The notes under the pieces are model-generated. The model was not told the origin of the DNA. It made no database searches and was given only the letters and a program-made list of their open reading frames with translations. The position numbers were made by a program, and so were the translations under genes. Below are positions 1 to 8,292 of a stretch of 64,000 bases of DNA, in pieces. Position 1 is the stretch's first letter; every line of letters starts with the position of its first letter. The stretch is from assembly GCA_965208065.1 (NCBI GenBank), contig OZ242313.1, positions 2,480,001 to 2,544,000 on the forward strand, given 5' to 3'. This stretch comes from Bin103 sp002238925 (GTDB lineage: Bacteria > Spirochaetota > Spirochaetia > SZUA-6 > Bin103).

Positions 1-145
1 CCGGACTCACGTCGGCCGCGTGGCGGCCCCAGAAGCTCGGCGCGGGATCGCCCGGCGGGTTGTCTCGCACGCGTAGCTCCACCGCATCAATGCCGTACGC
101 GGCAAGCCGGTCGAAGGTCTCGTCGAGCCCCCAGTCGGGCAGCAT
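1..145 (-). CDS. Sugar phosphate isomerase/epimerase family protein, N-terminus only (runs off the window)
   Basis: The minus strand reads as the first beta-alpha unit of a xylose-isomerase-like TIM barrel: a beta strand IKLACTSVMLP, then DETFDRLAAYGIDAVELRV, the usual helix and second strand of the AP-endonuclease-2/sugar isomerase family. The rest lies beyond position 1. The start given is the ATG at 145. Homology-like sequence continues upstream to an ATC at 169-167, where relatives typically have MKLAC, and an in-frame stop lies four codons above that. The true start may therefore be a non-standard ATC, or the original ATG may have mutated. Substrate cannot be predicted. It is divergent from the M14-like gene. 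Confidence 0.6.
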   Translation of the reverse strand, partial: MLPDWGLDETFDRLAAYGIDAVELRVRDNPPGDPAPSFWGRHAADVSP

Positions 146-278
146 TACTGACGTGCAAGCAAGTTTGATGGCGCCAACCTACCATACGGCCACGGCACGG
201 GAAACACCTCAACCGGCGCTGGCCGGCGCTGGCAGCAACGTACCCTGCTGGCCGTGCTACTGTGGGCATGGAGCTGCG

Positions 279-1496
279 GTGAGCATCCTGCATCGATACG
301 ACCCGCGCTGGGAGGATGTCCGGCGCGACGACGGCGCCCTGGCGTATGAGGACGACGAGATTCTCATCGCTACTGACTTCGAGGGCGGCAACGGTACCGG
401 CATCGCCCGCTTCGGCGGCGACGACTTCGGCCTGGTGTTGGAGGCCGACCCGGGCGATCACCGGTTCGCCGGTGTCGGGTACTACGTCTGTTTCGGGGTC
501 GCGAACAAGCGGCCCTCGGCGCGGTCCATCCGGGTTCGCATGCGAACGCGCGTGCACAGCGGCGAAAGCTGGCACGACCACCGGCACATGATCGTGCGCC
601 AGGGCGGGGCGTGGCGGCAGCTCGATCGCGGCGACATTCGCACCAACCGGGAGGACCTGGAGGTCACGCTGCGGCTCGGCGCTGCCGGGCGGCCGGATGC
701 GATGCAGTTCGTCAGCAACTTTCACTGGTGGCCGGGCAGCGAGCGCGATGCCTGGCTCGACACGCTCGGCGGCCGCGGGCGCGTTCGGGAGATTGGATCG
801 AGTCATGAAGGGCGGGCGATCCGTGCACTGGAGATCGGCCGCACCGAACCCAATGCGCCGACGGTCGTGCTTGCCCAGACCACGCAGCCGTCCGAGATGA
901 TGGCCGCTCACGCGTGCCGTTTCATCGCCGAGCACCTGCTCGGCGACGATGCGGCGGCCGCGGAGATCCGCGCCCGATTCAGGGTATGCGTGGTCCTCAA
1001 CACCAACCCGGATGGCGCCGCGCGCGGGCACGGCGTCGCCGATGCACGCGGCCACTTTCCGTACTTTGAGGCCGACTTGGCGGCGCAGGGCGACCCCGCC
1101 GCGACCGCGGAAAACCGGGCGCTCTGGCGCTATCTGCGGAAGCAGCGGCCGTGGCTGTTCTGGGAGTGGCACTCCAACAACTGGTTCCGCCGCCCCGGCC
1201 ACGTGCTGCTCCGCTATCGCTCGTCGCTGGCCGGCGACCCCGCCACGCGTTCGCTCTGGGACGCGCTGGAGCAGCGCCTGCTGCGGCTGCCGAACACCTT
1301 CCACGAGTCGTTCTGCTCCTTCGACGAAGGCCCCTACCAGCCGAGCATGGGTTTTCAGGCGGTCACCCGGCTGGGCGCCATCTCCTGCATGATCAAGCAG
1401 CACGAGAAGTACGGCCTGGACGAATCGCGTGCCCACGCCGTCGCCTGCCTGCACGCCGCCACCTCCACCTGGCTCGCGCGGCCCGGCGGCAGGTAG
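279..1496 (+). CDS. M14 zinc-carboxypeptidase-like protein, first zinc ligand apparently replaced
   Basis: A 405-residue protein with an N-terminal beta-rich domain (about 1-165) and a C-terminal domain with M14 carboxypeptidase landmarks: QPSEMM (203-208) where the family has HxxE, NPDG (243-246), and WHSN with His298 where the last zinc ligand is expected. The first His of HxxE is Gln203, so zinc binding may be altered or the enzyme inactive. The GTG at 279 is chosen because GGAG lies 5 nt upstream and the domain starts there; an open frame back to position 60 only overlaps the divergent isomerase. M14 enzymes cut C-terminal residues or amide-linked peptidoglycan stems; the substrate here is unknown. 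No signal peptide is evident. Confidence 0.72.
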   Translation: MSILHRYDPRWEDVRRDDGALAYEDDEILIATDFEGGNGTGIARFGGDDFGLVLEADPGDHRFAGVGYYVCFGVANKRPSARSIRVRMRTRVHSGESWHDHRHMIVRQGGAWRQLDRGDIRTNREDLEVTLRLGAAGRPDAMQFVSNFHWWPGSERDAWLDTLGGRGRVREIGSSHEGRAIRALEIGRTEPNAPTVVLAQTTQPSEMMAAHACRFIAEHLLGDDAAAAEIRARFRVCVVLNTNPDGAARGHGVADARGHFPYFEADLAAQGDPAATAENRALWRYLRKQRPWLFWEWHSNNWFRRPGHVLLRYRSSLAGDPATRSLWDALEQRLLRLPNTFHESFCSFDEGPYQPSMGFQAVTRLGAISCMIKQHEKYGLDESRAHAVACLHAATSTWLARPGGR

Positions 1497-1503
1497 TCCC
1501 GCT

Positions 1504-2571
1504 TCAGCGCGGCCAGCGCTGTTCGAGGGCGGGCAGTTTCGGGAACGGGGCGTGCGGTTCGTTCTGGTACCAGTAGGCCACGGAGGCGATGTCGTCGGCC
1601 AGCGGCTGGTACTTGCGGTTGGGCCACCATCCGAGCGCCTGGATGGTGACGCGCAGGTCGCTGGCGAAGTGGATCGGGTCCATGAGGTGCCAGCGGTACA
1701 GGCTCCACTTGGGCGGCCCGTCCTCCTCCGCGCACTTGTGCACGCCGACGTACGCGGTACCGTAGTTCTCGGGAAACCCGTAGCTGCCCAACAGGTAGTC
1801 CTCGGTGCCGGTGCCGCAGATGGTCGGGAACCGGGCGTCGCCGTCCAGGTAGAACTTGATCTCCCCCTCCCCGAACCAGCCCTTGCTGAGCTGGGTCCAG
1901 GCCAGGAAGGTGCCGACGTACTTTCCGTGGCCGCGGATGCCGGCGGCGATCACGTAGTCGGGGTTGCTGCGCTCGGTCACCGCCCGCCGCCACTGTGCGT
2001 GCAGGTAGCCGGCCGCCTCCGGCACTTCGGTCTCCTGGTAGGTAACCTGGTAGGTGAGCAGGCGCAGATCCTCGGCGTCCTCGTTGGTGAAGGTGATCCG
2101 GCAGCTCTTCCGGAACGGCATTGGCCAGTAGCAGTTGAACGCGGACTTCGGGTTGCAGATGACCGCCAGCGAGTTGACCGGCGCGAACGAGTTGTGCCCG
2201 ACGGCGAAGAAGTCGGACACCGGCGTCTCGATCGACGGCGTCTCCTCGCCGTCCCAGTAGAAGCGGATGATGTGCGAGCGCCCCTTGGCCGGGTCTGCCA
2301 CCAGCCAGATGTGCTGAATCACGCCCGGCCCGGCCACGTCCATCACGGTGTGCGTCTGGCCCGCCGGCACCTTGACGAACGGGTTCACCTTCCAGCCCTG
2401 CCCGAGGTCGCTTGCCGCCGGGCTGAACGGCAGCGTGTCGGGGTCCGGAACCGCCATGCCCCCCTTGCCCTTCTCTCCAGTCGGGTTCTCCGGGCACACC
2501 GACCGCGTACGCGCGCCCGAAAGCAGCGGCAACGCGGAAATACCCGTACTCAGCGCCGTGAAGTCACTCAT
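1504..2571 (-). CDS. DUF2961 / glycoside hydrolase family 172 protein
   Basis: A 355-residue protein with the DUF2961 (GH172) pattern: an early GVIQHIWL strand, RFYWDGEETPS, PVSDFFAVGH, YWPMPFRKS, and late GTGTEDYL. Family members are double jelly-roll enzymes acting on fructose- or arabinose-containing glycans, usually exo-acting, some forming cyclic disaccharides. The conserved acidic residues of EETPS and GTEDY are present, so activity is plausible. No clear signal peptide is visible. The ATG at 2571 is chosen over a TTG at 2583; neither has a strong Shine-Dalgarno. It is convergent with the M14-like gene, with a 7 bp gap. Confidence 0.85.
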   Translation of the reverse strand: MSDFTALSTGISALPLLSGARTRSVCPENPTGEKGKGGMAVPDPDTLPFSPAASDLGQGWKVNPFVKVPAGQTHTVMDVAGPGVIQHIWLVADPAKGRSHIIRFYWDGEETPSIETPVSDFFAVGHNSFAPVNSLAVICNPKSAFNCYWPMPFRKSCRITFTNEDAEDLRLLTYQVTYQETEVPEAAGYLHAQWRRAVTERSNPDYVIAAGIRGHGKYVGTFLAWTQLSKGWFGEGEIKFYLDGDARFPTICGTGTEDYLLGSYGFPENYGTAYVGVHKCAEEDGPPKWSLYRWHLMDPIHFASDLRVTIQALGWWPNRKYQPLADDIASVAYWYQNEPHAPFPKLPALEQRWPR

Positions 2572-2876
2572 CTTTGCGCCCAAGTATATCCGGCCGGCGC
2601 CATACCCGTCGCCTAGTGGAGGACGCCGCGTTCTTCAACCTTGCGGAACTGACCCGCCGGGATATGCCACCCGCTCACATCGCGTTCCTGCTTCGCGCGT
2701 TCGTTTCCCTTGGTGGACCGCGAAACCAACCGCAGCTACATGTTCGCGCGCCTTTGCAAACAGCTGCCGCATGACAACGCCGGTATCGCGCGCGTTTCCT
2801 GTTGCATCGGGTCCGCTGATTGACCGGCACCGTGCCGCGCCGCGCGAGGATGACAACCGCGCCGTACTCTGCGACC
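2572..2876. other. Non-coding gap between divergent genes
   Basis: About 300 bp between the divergent GH172 and AAA+ ATPase genes. I see no convincing small gene, repeat or structured RNA. It presumably carries both promoters, but no clear -35/-10 pair stands out. Confidence 0.4.
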
Positions 2877-4475
2877 ATGGCGCCCGTGCGCAAGTTCAAC
2901 ACGGAGGGGCCCGTTGTGGCGGCGGACCACTACCACGTCCCGCCCCTGGAACGGGTCGATCTCGAGGTAGTGCTCGGCTTGATCCGGGACAAGAAATACT
3001 TCGTGCTGCATGCGCCGCGGCAGACCGGCAAGACCTCGGCGCTGCTGGCGTTGCGCGACCTGCTGAATGGTGGCGGGCAGGGCGACTTCCGCTGCGTGTA
3101 CGCCAACGTCGAGGATGGCCAGGCGATGCGCGAGAACGTGGCCGAGGGCATGCGCACCGTGCTTGCCGAACTGGCGTTCCAGGCGAGCCTGACGCTTGGC
3201 GATGACACCCTGGAGGACCTCTGGCCGGCGGTGCTGGAGCGCGTGGGGCCGGGCAAGGCATTGCGCCAGGCCCTGGCGCGCTGGAGCATGGCCGACTCGC
3301 GCCCGCTGGTGCTGCTGATCGACGAGATCGACGCATTGGTGGGCGACACCCTGCTGTCGGTACTGCGGCAACTGCGCACCGGCTACGTCGACCGCCCGGC
3401 ACGGTTCCCGCACAGCATCATCCTGTGCGGGGTGCGCGACGTGCGCGACTACCGCATCCACTCGAGCGCCGAGAACCGGCTGGTACTCGGCGGCAGCGCC
3501 TTCAACATCAAGGCCAAGTCGCTTCGCTTGGGCGACTTCTCGGAGCAGGAGGTGCGGGCGTTGCTGGGGCAGCACACGGCGGCGACCGGGCAGGTGTTCA
3601 CGGAGGAGGCGGTGCGGCTGATCCTGACGCGGACCGCCGGGCAGCCGTGGCTGGTGAACGCGCTGTGCCGGGAGGCATGCTTCGATGCCGAGGTGGGGCG
3701 TGACCGTGGACGCCCGATCACGGCGGACGCCATCCTTGCGGCGCAGGAGCGCTTGATCCTGCGCCGCGACACGCACATCGACGACCTGGCGCACAAGCTG
3801 CGCGAGGAGCGCGTGCGGCGCGTGGTGGAGCCGATTCTGACCAGCGCGGCGGAGATCGTGTGCTCGGACGAGGACCTGGCCTACGTGCGCGACCTTGGGC
3901 TGGTGGCGCAGGCGGACGGCGGCCCGCCGCGCATCGCCAACCCGATCTACGCGGAAGTGGTGCCGCGGCATCTGAACTACGCGGTGCAGGAGACGCTGCC
4001 GCAGCGGATGGCGTGGTACCTGGACGCGGACGAAGGGCTGGACGTCGACGGGCTGATCGCGGCGTTCCAGGAGTTCTTCCGTGAGCACTCCGAGCACTGG
4101 GTACAGCGCTTCGAGCAATACCACGAGGCCGGACCGCAGTTGCTGTTGCAGGCGCACCTGCAGCGGGTGGTGAACGGCGGCGGGCGTATCGAGCGGGAGT
4201 ACGCGCTCGGGCGCGGGCGCACCGACCTGCTGATCGTGTGGCCGCAGGGCGGGCGCGAGCGCCGTTTCGTGGTGGAGTGCAAGGTGCTGCGCAAGGGATT
4301 GGAGCGGACCATCGCCGAGGGGGTGGAGCAAACCCGCGGCTACGGGGATCGTTGCGGGGCAGAGGCAGGACACCTGATCGTGTTCGACCGCACGCCGGAC
4401 CGCCCCTGGGCGGACAAGATCTTCCGCCGCGCCCCGGCGGGAGCTGGCGCACCGGTTACGGTCTGGGGGATGTAG
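2877..4475 (+). CDS. AAA+ ATPase (AAA-like domain) with C-terminal PD-(D/E)XK-like domain
   Basis: A 532-residue protein. Residues about 15-250 form a P-loop ATPase: Walker A APRQTGKTS (Lys52), Walker B LVLLIDEID (Asp149) and a sensor-like strand IILCGVRDVRDY. A winged-helix-like region follows (about 280-370). The C-terminal 90 residues contain GRTDLLIV then FVVECKV, the D...ExK arrangement of restriction-endonuclease-fold nucleases. This architecture is widespread in large, often horizontally mobile families; roles in defence or DNA transactions are suspected but unproven. The ATG at 2877 is chosen because family members begin with the RKFNTEGPV motif that follows it. It precedes the malate synthase-like gene by 84 bp. 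Confidence 0.75.
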   Translation: MAPVRKFNTEGPVVAADHYHVPPLERVDLEVVLGLIRDKKYFVLHAPRQTGKTSALLALRDLLNGGGQGDFRCVYANVEDGQAMRENVAEGMRTVLAELAFQASLTLGDDTLEDLWPAVLERVGPGKALRQALARWSMADSRPLVLLIDEIDALVGDTLLSVLRQLRTGYVDRPARFPHSIILCGVRDVRDYRIHSSAENRLVLGGSAFNIKAKSLRLGDFSEQEVRALLGQHTAATGQVFTEEAVRLILTRTAGQPWLVNALCREACFDAEVGRDRGRPITADAILAAQERLILRRDTHIDDLAHKLREERVRRVVEPILTSAAEIVCSDEDLAYVRDLGLVAQADGGPPRIANPIYAEVVPRHLNYAVQETLPQRMAWYLDADEGLDVDGLIAAFQEFFREHSEHWVQRFEQYHEAGPQLLLQAHLQRVVNGGGRIEREYALGRGRTDLLIVWPQGGRERRFVVECKVLRKGLERTIAEGVEQTRGYGDRCGAEAGHLIVFDRTPDRPWADKIFRRAPAGAGAPVTVWGM

Positions 4476-4559
4476 CGCCAAGCGCGGCCTTTGCAGGTCT
4501 GAGTGAGATGGTCTCTGGTCTTCCAAGTCATGGAGTGTTCGTGCAGACTCTCACGCGGT

Positions 4560-6449
4560 ATGAGCAAGGCGACCCCGACCCTGGAGATTCGCGCGCACCT
4601 GGAGCGTGAGTATGAAGACGTATACACCCCGGAGGTGCTGGACGCACTGCACGTGCTGGCCGGGTTCAACGAGCAGCGCCGGCGGCTGATGCGCGAGCGC
4701 ATCGAGCGGCGTGCCCGGCGGGCGCGGGAAGCGGAGCGCATCGCGTTCCTCGACGCGAGCGCCACCATCGCGGGGACCGACATCGGCGTGCGGGCGGCGC
4801 GCGACGGGCGGTTTGCCGGCAGCGAGATTCCGCATGACCTGCAGCGGCAGTGGATCCAGGGTACCGGCCCCGGCGCCAAGCCCAACACACCGGTCGCCCG
4901 CAGCATCCGCAACGTCGCCTACGCGCTGCTGTCGGGGGCGGACGGCTGGATGTTCGACGGCGAGGACGCGCTCGGCCAGATCACCACCATGTCGCTCGAC
5001 AACCAGCGCAACCTGCGCCTGGCGATTGCCGGCGACGACGTATTCCTGGGCGCCGCCGAGCAGGTGGCCGCCGGCATGAACGCCTGGGGACAGAGCTTCT
5101 TCGGGCGCGCCATCGTCGACGACTGGCGGGCGCAGTTGGGGATTACCACCAAGATCTTCCGCGCCCGCGGCCTGCACCTCGACGACCGCCACGTGCGCGA
5201 GGCGGGCGGCACCGGTTTTTCGGCGTCGATCGTGGACGCTGCGATGTACGTGACCGGCAACTACCGCAGCCTTGCCGAGCAGGGCTCGTCGATCGTGCTC
5301 TACCTGCCCAAGATCCAGACCGCCGAGGAGGCGGCGCTGTGGGGCGCCATACTCGACGCCCTGGAAGGCCACCTCGGCATCGCCCCCGGGTCGATCAAGG
5401 CGTACGTCTTGGTGGAGCAACTGGAGGCGTCGTTCCAGCTCATGGAGATCCGCGCCGCTCTCGGTCAGCACTTCGTCGGCTTCAACACCGGGCGCTGGGA
5501 CTACATCAACAGCGTCGCCGACGCGATGGCATGGGACGGCTCGTTCATCAACCCCAACATCGACGCCATCCTGATGACCTACGGCTACATGCGCAACTAC
5601 GAGGACCGCGTGCGGCGCGCCGTCAACACGCCGGACCAGAACGGCAATTTCGCCCTGTGGCAGGGCGGCATGGAGCCCAACATCCCGGTCGGTTCGGAGG
5701 CGGGCGTGGAAGCCTCGATGAACAAGGCGGTGGCCGGCGGCGAGCGCGAGCAACAGGCCGGCGCCAGCGGCAAATGGGTGGCGCACTGGAAGATGGTGCA
5801 CATCGTGCGCCCCGTGTGGGAGCGCGCCGGGGAGGCCAACCAGCTCGGCCGCAAGTTTCCGGCGCTGACGTACACCGAAGCGGACGCCGCCGGCTTGACC
5901 GAGCTGGAGGAGGCGCCGCGCACCGTGCGCGGGGCGCGCGACCTGCTGAGCGTGGCGCTGCAGTACGGCAATGCGTTCGGGCAGGGCATGCAGGCGGCCG
6001 CCCTGAAGCCGGCCGACTCATTCGGCGACGACGACGTGCTGTACCTGATGGAGGACATGGCCACCGGCGAGATTCGTCTCAGCATCCTGTGGGAGTGGCT
6101 GCACAAGGGCGCCGCGCTGACCGAGGACGACGCCGAGACCGGCCTGGCCGCCGGCACCCGCTTCACGGCGGAGATCTTCGAACGGCTGCTGGCCGAGGAG
6201 TACGGCAAGCTGCAGGCGGCGAACAACCGCGACGTGCACGACGATTCCAAGCGCACCACCCTGCCGGTAGCGCGCGAAATCGCCGACGTCTACGTGCGCG
6301 ACGAGCTGAAGGCGCCGTGGTACATCGACCTCCTGAACATAAACCTGAACAACCACGACCTGGCGGAGGCCAAGCGGCGCATCGCGAGCTACGTGCAGGC
6401 GTTCCACCGCGACGGCACTCGCATCACCGAGAACCTCGACTTTGCATAG
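4560..6449 (+). CDS. Malate synthase-like protein (glyoxylate + acetyl-CoA to malate), long variant
   Basis: A 629-residue protein with malate synthase landmarks in order: DGWMFDGEDALGQ (an acidic metal-binding strand), VLVEQLEASFQLMEI, GFNTGRWDYINS, GKWVAHWKM and LMEDMATGEIRLSILWEWL. Malate synthase A proteins are typically about 530 residues; this one has an extra N-terminal helical stretch. The family condenses glyoxylate with acetyl-CoA in the glyoxylate bypass, but no isocitrate lyase is present in the window, so the glyoxylate source may be something else, such as ureide or glycolate breakdown. The ATG at 4560 is preferred over an in-frame ATG at 4503 because it begins the conserved region. 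Confidence 0.75.
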   Translation: MSKATPTLEIRAHLEREYEDVYTPEVLDALHVLAGFNEQRRRLMRERIERRARRAREAERIAFLDASATIAGTDIGVRAARDGRFAGSEIPHDLQRQWIQGTGPGAKPNTPVARSIRNVAYALLSGADGWMFDGEDALGQITTMSLDNQRNLRLAIAGDDVFLGAAEQVAAGMNAWGQSFFGRAIVDDWRAQLGITTKIFRARGLHLDDRHVREAGGTGFSASIVDAAMYVTGNYRSLAEQGSSIVLYLPKIQTAEEAALWGAILDALEGHLGIAPGSIKAYVLVEQLEASFQLMEIRAALGQHFVGFNTGRWDYINSVADAMAWDGSFINPNIDAILMTYGYMRNYEDRVRRAVNTPDQNGNFALWQGGMEPNIPVGSEAGVEASMNKAVAGGEREQQAGASGKWVAHWKMVHIVRPVWERAGEANQLGRKFPALTYTEADAAGLTELEEAPRTVRGARDLLSVALQYGNAFGQGMQAAALKPADSFGDDDVLYLMEDMATGEIRLSILWEWLHKGAALTEDDAETGLAAGTRFTAEIFERLLAEEYGKLQAANNRDVHDDSKRTTLPVAREIADVYVRDELKAPWYIDLLNINLNNHDLAEAKRRIASYVQAFHRDGTRITENLDFA

Positions 6450-6479
6450 GTCGACGCATCCGGTACGTAACGTAGTGCC

Positions 6480-6923
6480 ATGATCTACGGCGCGCTCGCC
6501 GACGGCGTCCTGCTGTTCCACTTCGCGTTCATCGTGTTCGTGGTGGCGGGCGGGGCGTTGGTGCTGCGCTGGCGCTGGGTGGCGTTTCTGCACGTGCCCT
6601 CGTTTCTGTGGGGCGGGGTGATGGAATTGGCCGGCTGGATCTGCCCGCTCACGCCGCTTGAACTGCACCTGCGCGCGTTGGCCGGCGCCGGCGGTTACGA
6701 GGTGCGCTTTCTGGAACATTACCTGCTGCGGCTCATCTACCCCGGCACCCTCACCCGCACCATGCAGATCGCCATCGGCATCGGCGTCCTGGCCCTCAAC
6801 GCCCTCATCTACGCCCGCCTCCTGCACCGCACGCGTGCGCGCGCCCACACTGCTGGGCGCGCAGAGAGCCGGCGGACGTGTAGAGTGCGGTTTCGTGCAG
6901 GTCGATTTCGGCGTCCGGGGTGA
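6480..6923 (+). CDS. DUF2784 family membrane protein
   Basis: A 147-residue protein with three hydrophobic helices: residues about 5-30, 40-58 (FLWGGVMELAGWICPLTPLE) and 95-115. The GVMELAGWICPLTPLE segment and the EHYLLRLIYP motif are typical of DUF2784, a small inner-membrane family of unknown role. The last 25 or so residues are Arg-rich, unlike the family, and read antisense to a toxin-gene remnant, so the C-terminus may be extended by read-through into foreign sequence. It starts 30 bp after the malate synthase-like gene and is probably co-transcribed. Confidence 0.75.
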   Translation: MIYGALADGVLLFHFAFIVFVVAGGALVLRWRWVAFLHVPSFLWGGVMELAGWICPLTPLELHLRALAGAGGYEVRFLEHYLLRLIYPGTLTRTMQIAIGIGVLALNALIYARLLHRTRARAHTAGRAESRRTCRVRFRAGRFRRPG

Positions 6924-6939
6924 GTTCGTAGTCAGGCAT
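6876..6939 (-). pseudogene. Remnant of a RelE/ParE-type toxin gene (N-terminal ~20 codons)
   Basis: From an ATG at 6939 the minus strand reads MPDYELTPDAEIDLHETALY, the typical first strand and helix of ParE/RelE-superfamily toxins. The reading then loses similarity and the remaining 70 or so residues are absent. Just upstream on the same strand the other frames give Arg/Ala-rich sequence that could be a decayed antitoxin, but this is not certain. The fragment overlaps the 3' end of the DUF2784 gene, which suggests a deletion joined the two. Confidence 0.45.
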
Positions 6940-7235
6940 CCGGGCTAGGGCCCGCCGCCCGGCGAGCCTGCCCGAAGATGCCGCCGACACTTCGCTTGCT
7001 CGTGCCCTGCGCCTTCGCGCGGTCGATGCCGAGCGACAGCGCCCCACCTCGAGCGCGCCCCGCCTGGTCGGGATCGGCGCAACCGAGACGCGCAGGTTGT
7101 TCCGCTCGGCGCACGACAGCAGCACCGGCAGCTTGGCCACGCTGACGCCGCCGCCGTAGGTGTTCGTCCGCCCCGCCTGCGGCCGGCGGTGGACCTGCAC
7201 CAGCGAAAGGGTGTAGGCAGTAGGCGGAAGAGCAC
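6940..7235. other. Gap holding decayed sequence
   Basis: About 300 bp between the toxin remnant and the MDR dehydrogenase. The minus-strand frames are open but give no recognisable domain. I read the stretch as decayed toxin-antitoxin or other mobile sequence plus the promoter of the downstream plus-strand gene. Confidence 0.3.
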
Positions 7236-8282
7236 ATGCCGCGAGAGTTGATCGCAAGCGCACCACGCACGCCGGAGTTGCGCGCCTACGACGAGTTGCC
7301 GCTGAGGCCGGACGAGGTGCGCTTGCGCAGCATCTTTTCCACCGTCAAGCACGGCACCCAGCTGCGCGCCTACCGCGCCGACACGATGGATGCCACGCAG
7401 CCGTTCGACGCCGAGTTGAAACTGCATCGGCGCCGGACGCAGGCCGCTCACGGCATGACGCCGCGGTTCCCGATGCCGCTCGGTACCGTGACGGTGGGGG
7501 AGGTGATCGCGGTGGGCGGTGCGGTCGAGGCGTTCGCGGTGGGCGACCGGGTGTACGGCGACCTGTCGATTCGCGAGACGCACACGGTTGCGGCGGCGCG
7601 CCTGCGCCCGGTGCCGGCGGGCATGCACCCGCACGCCGCGGTGTGCGCCGATCCGGCGCGCGTCGCCCTTTCCGGGGTGCGCGACTCCGGCTTGGGCGTC
7701 GGCGACCGGGTGCTGGTGACCGGGCTCGGCGCGATCGGCCAGTTGGCGGCGCAGTTGGCGCGCCTGCAGGGCGCCGCCTGGGTGGCCGGCGCCGATCCGA
7801 TACCGCGCCGCCGCGCCCTTGCCGAACGCCTCGGCGCGGACCTGGCGATCGACCCGCCGGCGGAGGACACCGGCGTGGTGGTCAAGACCGCGACCGGCAC
7901 GCTCGGCGCCGATGCGGTGATCGAGACCAGCGGCAACTACGCAGGGCTCAATGACGCGTTGCGCGCCGCCGCCTACGGCGCCACGGTGGTGTCGGTGGCC
8001 TACTATCCGGGCGCCGGAAGCGGGCTCAGCCTGGAGGGCGAGTGGCATCGCAACCGCATCAACCTGATCTCCAGCCGCGACGTCAGCGCGCCGCACCGCC
8101 TGGCCCCGCGCTGGGACGCCAACCGGCTGTACGACGCCGCCTTCGCACTGCTGGAACAGGGCCGGCTGCGGGTGGACGGCCTGCTCGACCCGGTGGTGCC
8201 GTTCGACGACAGCGCCGCCGCCTACCGCGAGATCGACGAGAATCCGGCCGCCAGCATCAAGCTCGGCGTTACCTACTCGTAG
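7236..8282 (+). CDS. Medium-chain dehydrogenase/reductase (zinc-type alcohol dehydrogenase-like)
   Basis: A 348-residue protein with an N-terminal GroES-like domain and a Rossmann domain starting at VLVTGLGAIGQLAAQLA (the GxGxxG nucleotide site, about residues 162-178). The usual structural zinc Cys cluster is absent. It resembles the MDR protein at 34015-35064 in its overall pattern (STVKHGTQL versus SMFSPGSEL). Proteins of this type often sit with sugar catabolism genes and oxidise a secondary alcohol; the substrate is unknown. It is convergent with the pentapeptide-repeat gene, 10 bp apart. Confidence 0.8.
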   Translation: MPRELIASAPRTPELRAYDELPLRPDEVRLRSIFSTVKHGTQLRAYRADTMDATQPFDAELKLHRRRTQAAHGMTPRFPMPLGTVTVGEVIAVGGAVEAFAVGDRVYGDLSIRETHTVAAARLRPVPAGMHPHAAVCADPARVALSGVRDSGLGVGDRVLVTGLGAIGQLAAQLARLQGAAWVAGADPIPRRRALAERLGADLAIDPPAEDTGVVVKTATGTLGADAVIETSGNYAGLNDALRAAAYGATVVSVAYYPGAGSGLSLEGEWHRNRINLISSRDVSAPHRLAPRWDANRLYDAAFALLEQGRLRVDGLLDPVVPFDDSAAAYREIDENPAASIKLGVTYS

Positions 8283-8292
8283 ACGTTCGGGT

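Noticed and set aside
60..278. N-terminal extension of the M14-like frame
   Set aside because: It overlaps the divergent isomerase gene antisense, shows no conserved pattern, and a GTG with good GGAG spacing starts the domain at 279.
6932..7270. Minus-strand open frames between the toxin remnant and the MDR gene
   Set aside because: They give Arg/Ala-rich sequence without a domain and overlap the start of a real plus-strand gene; at most they hold decayed antitoxin sequence.
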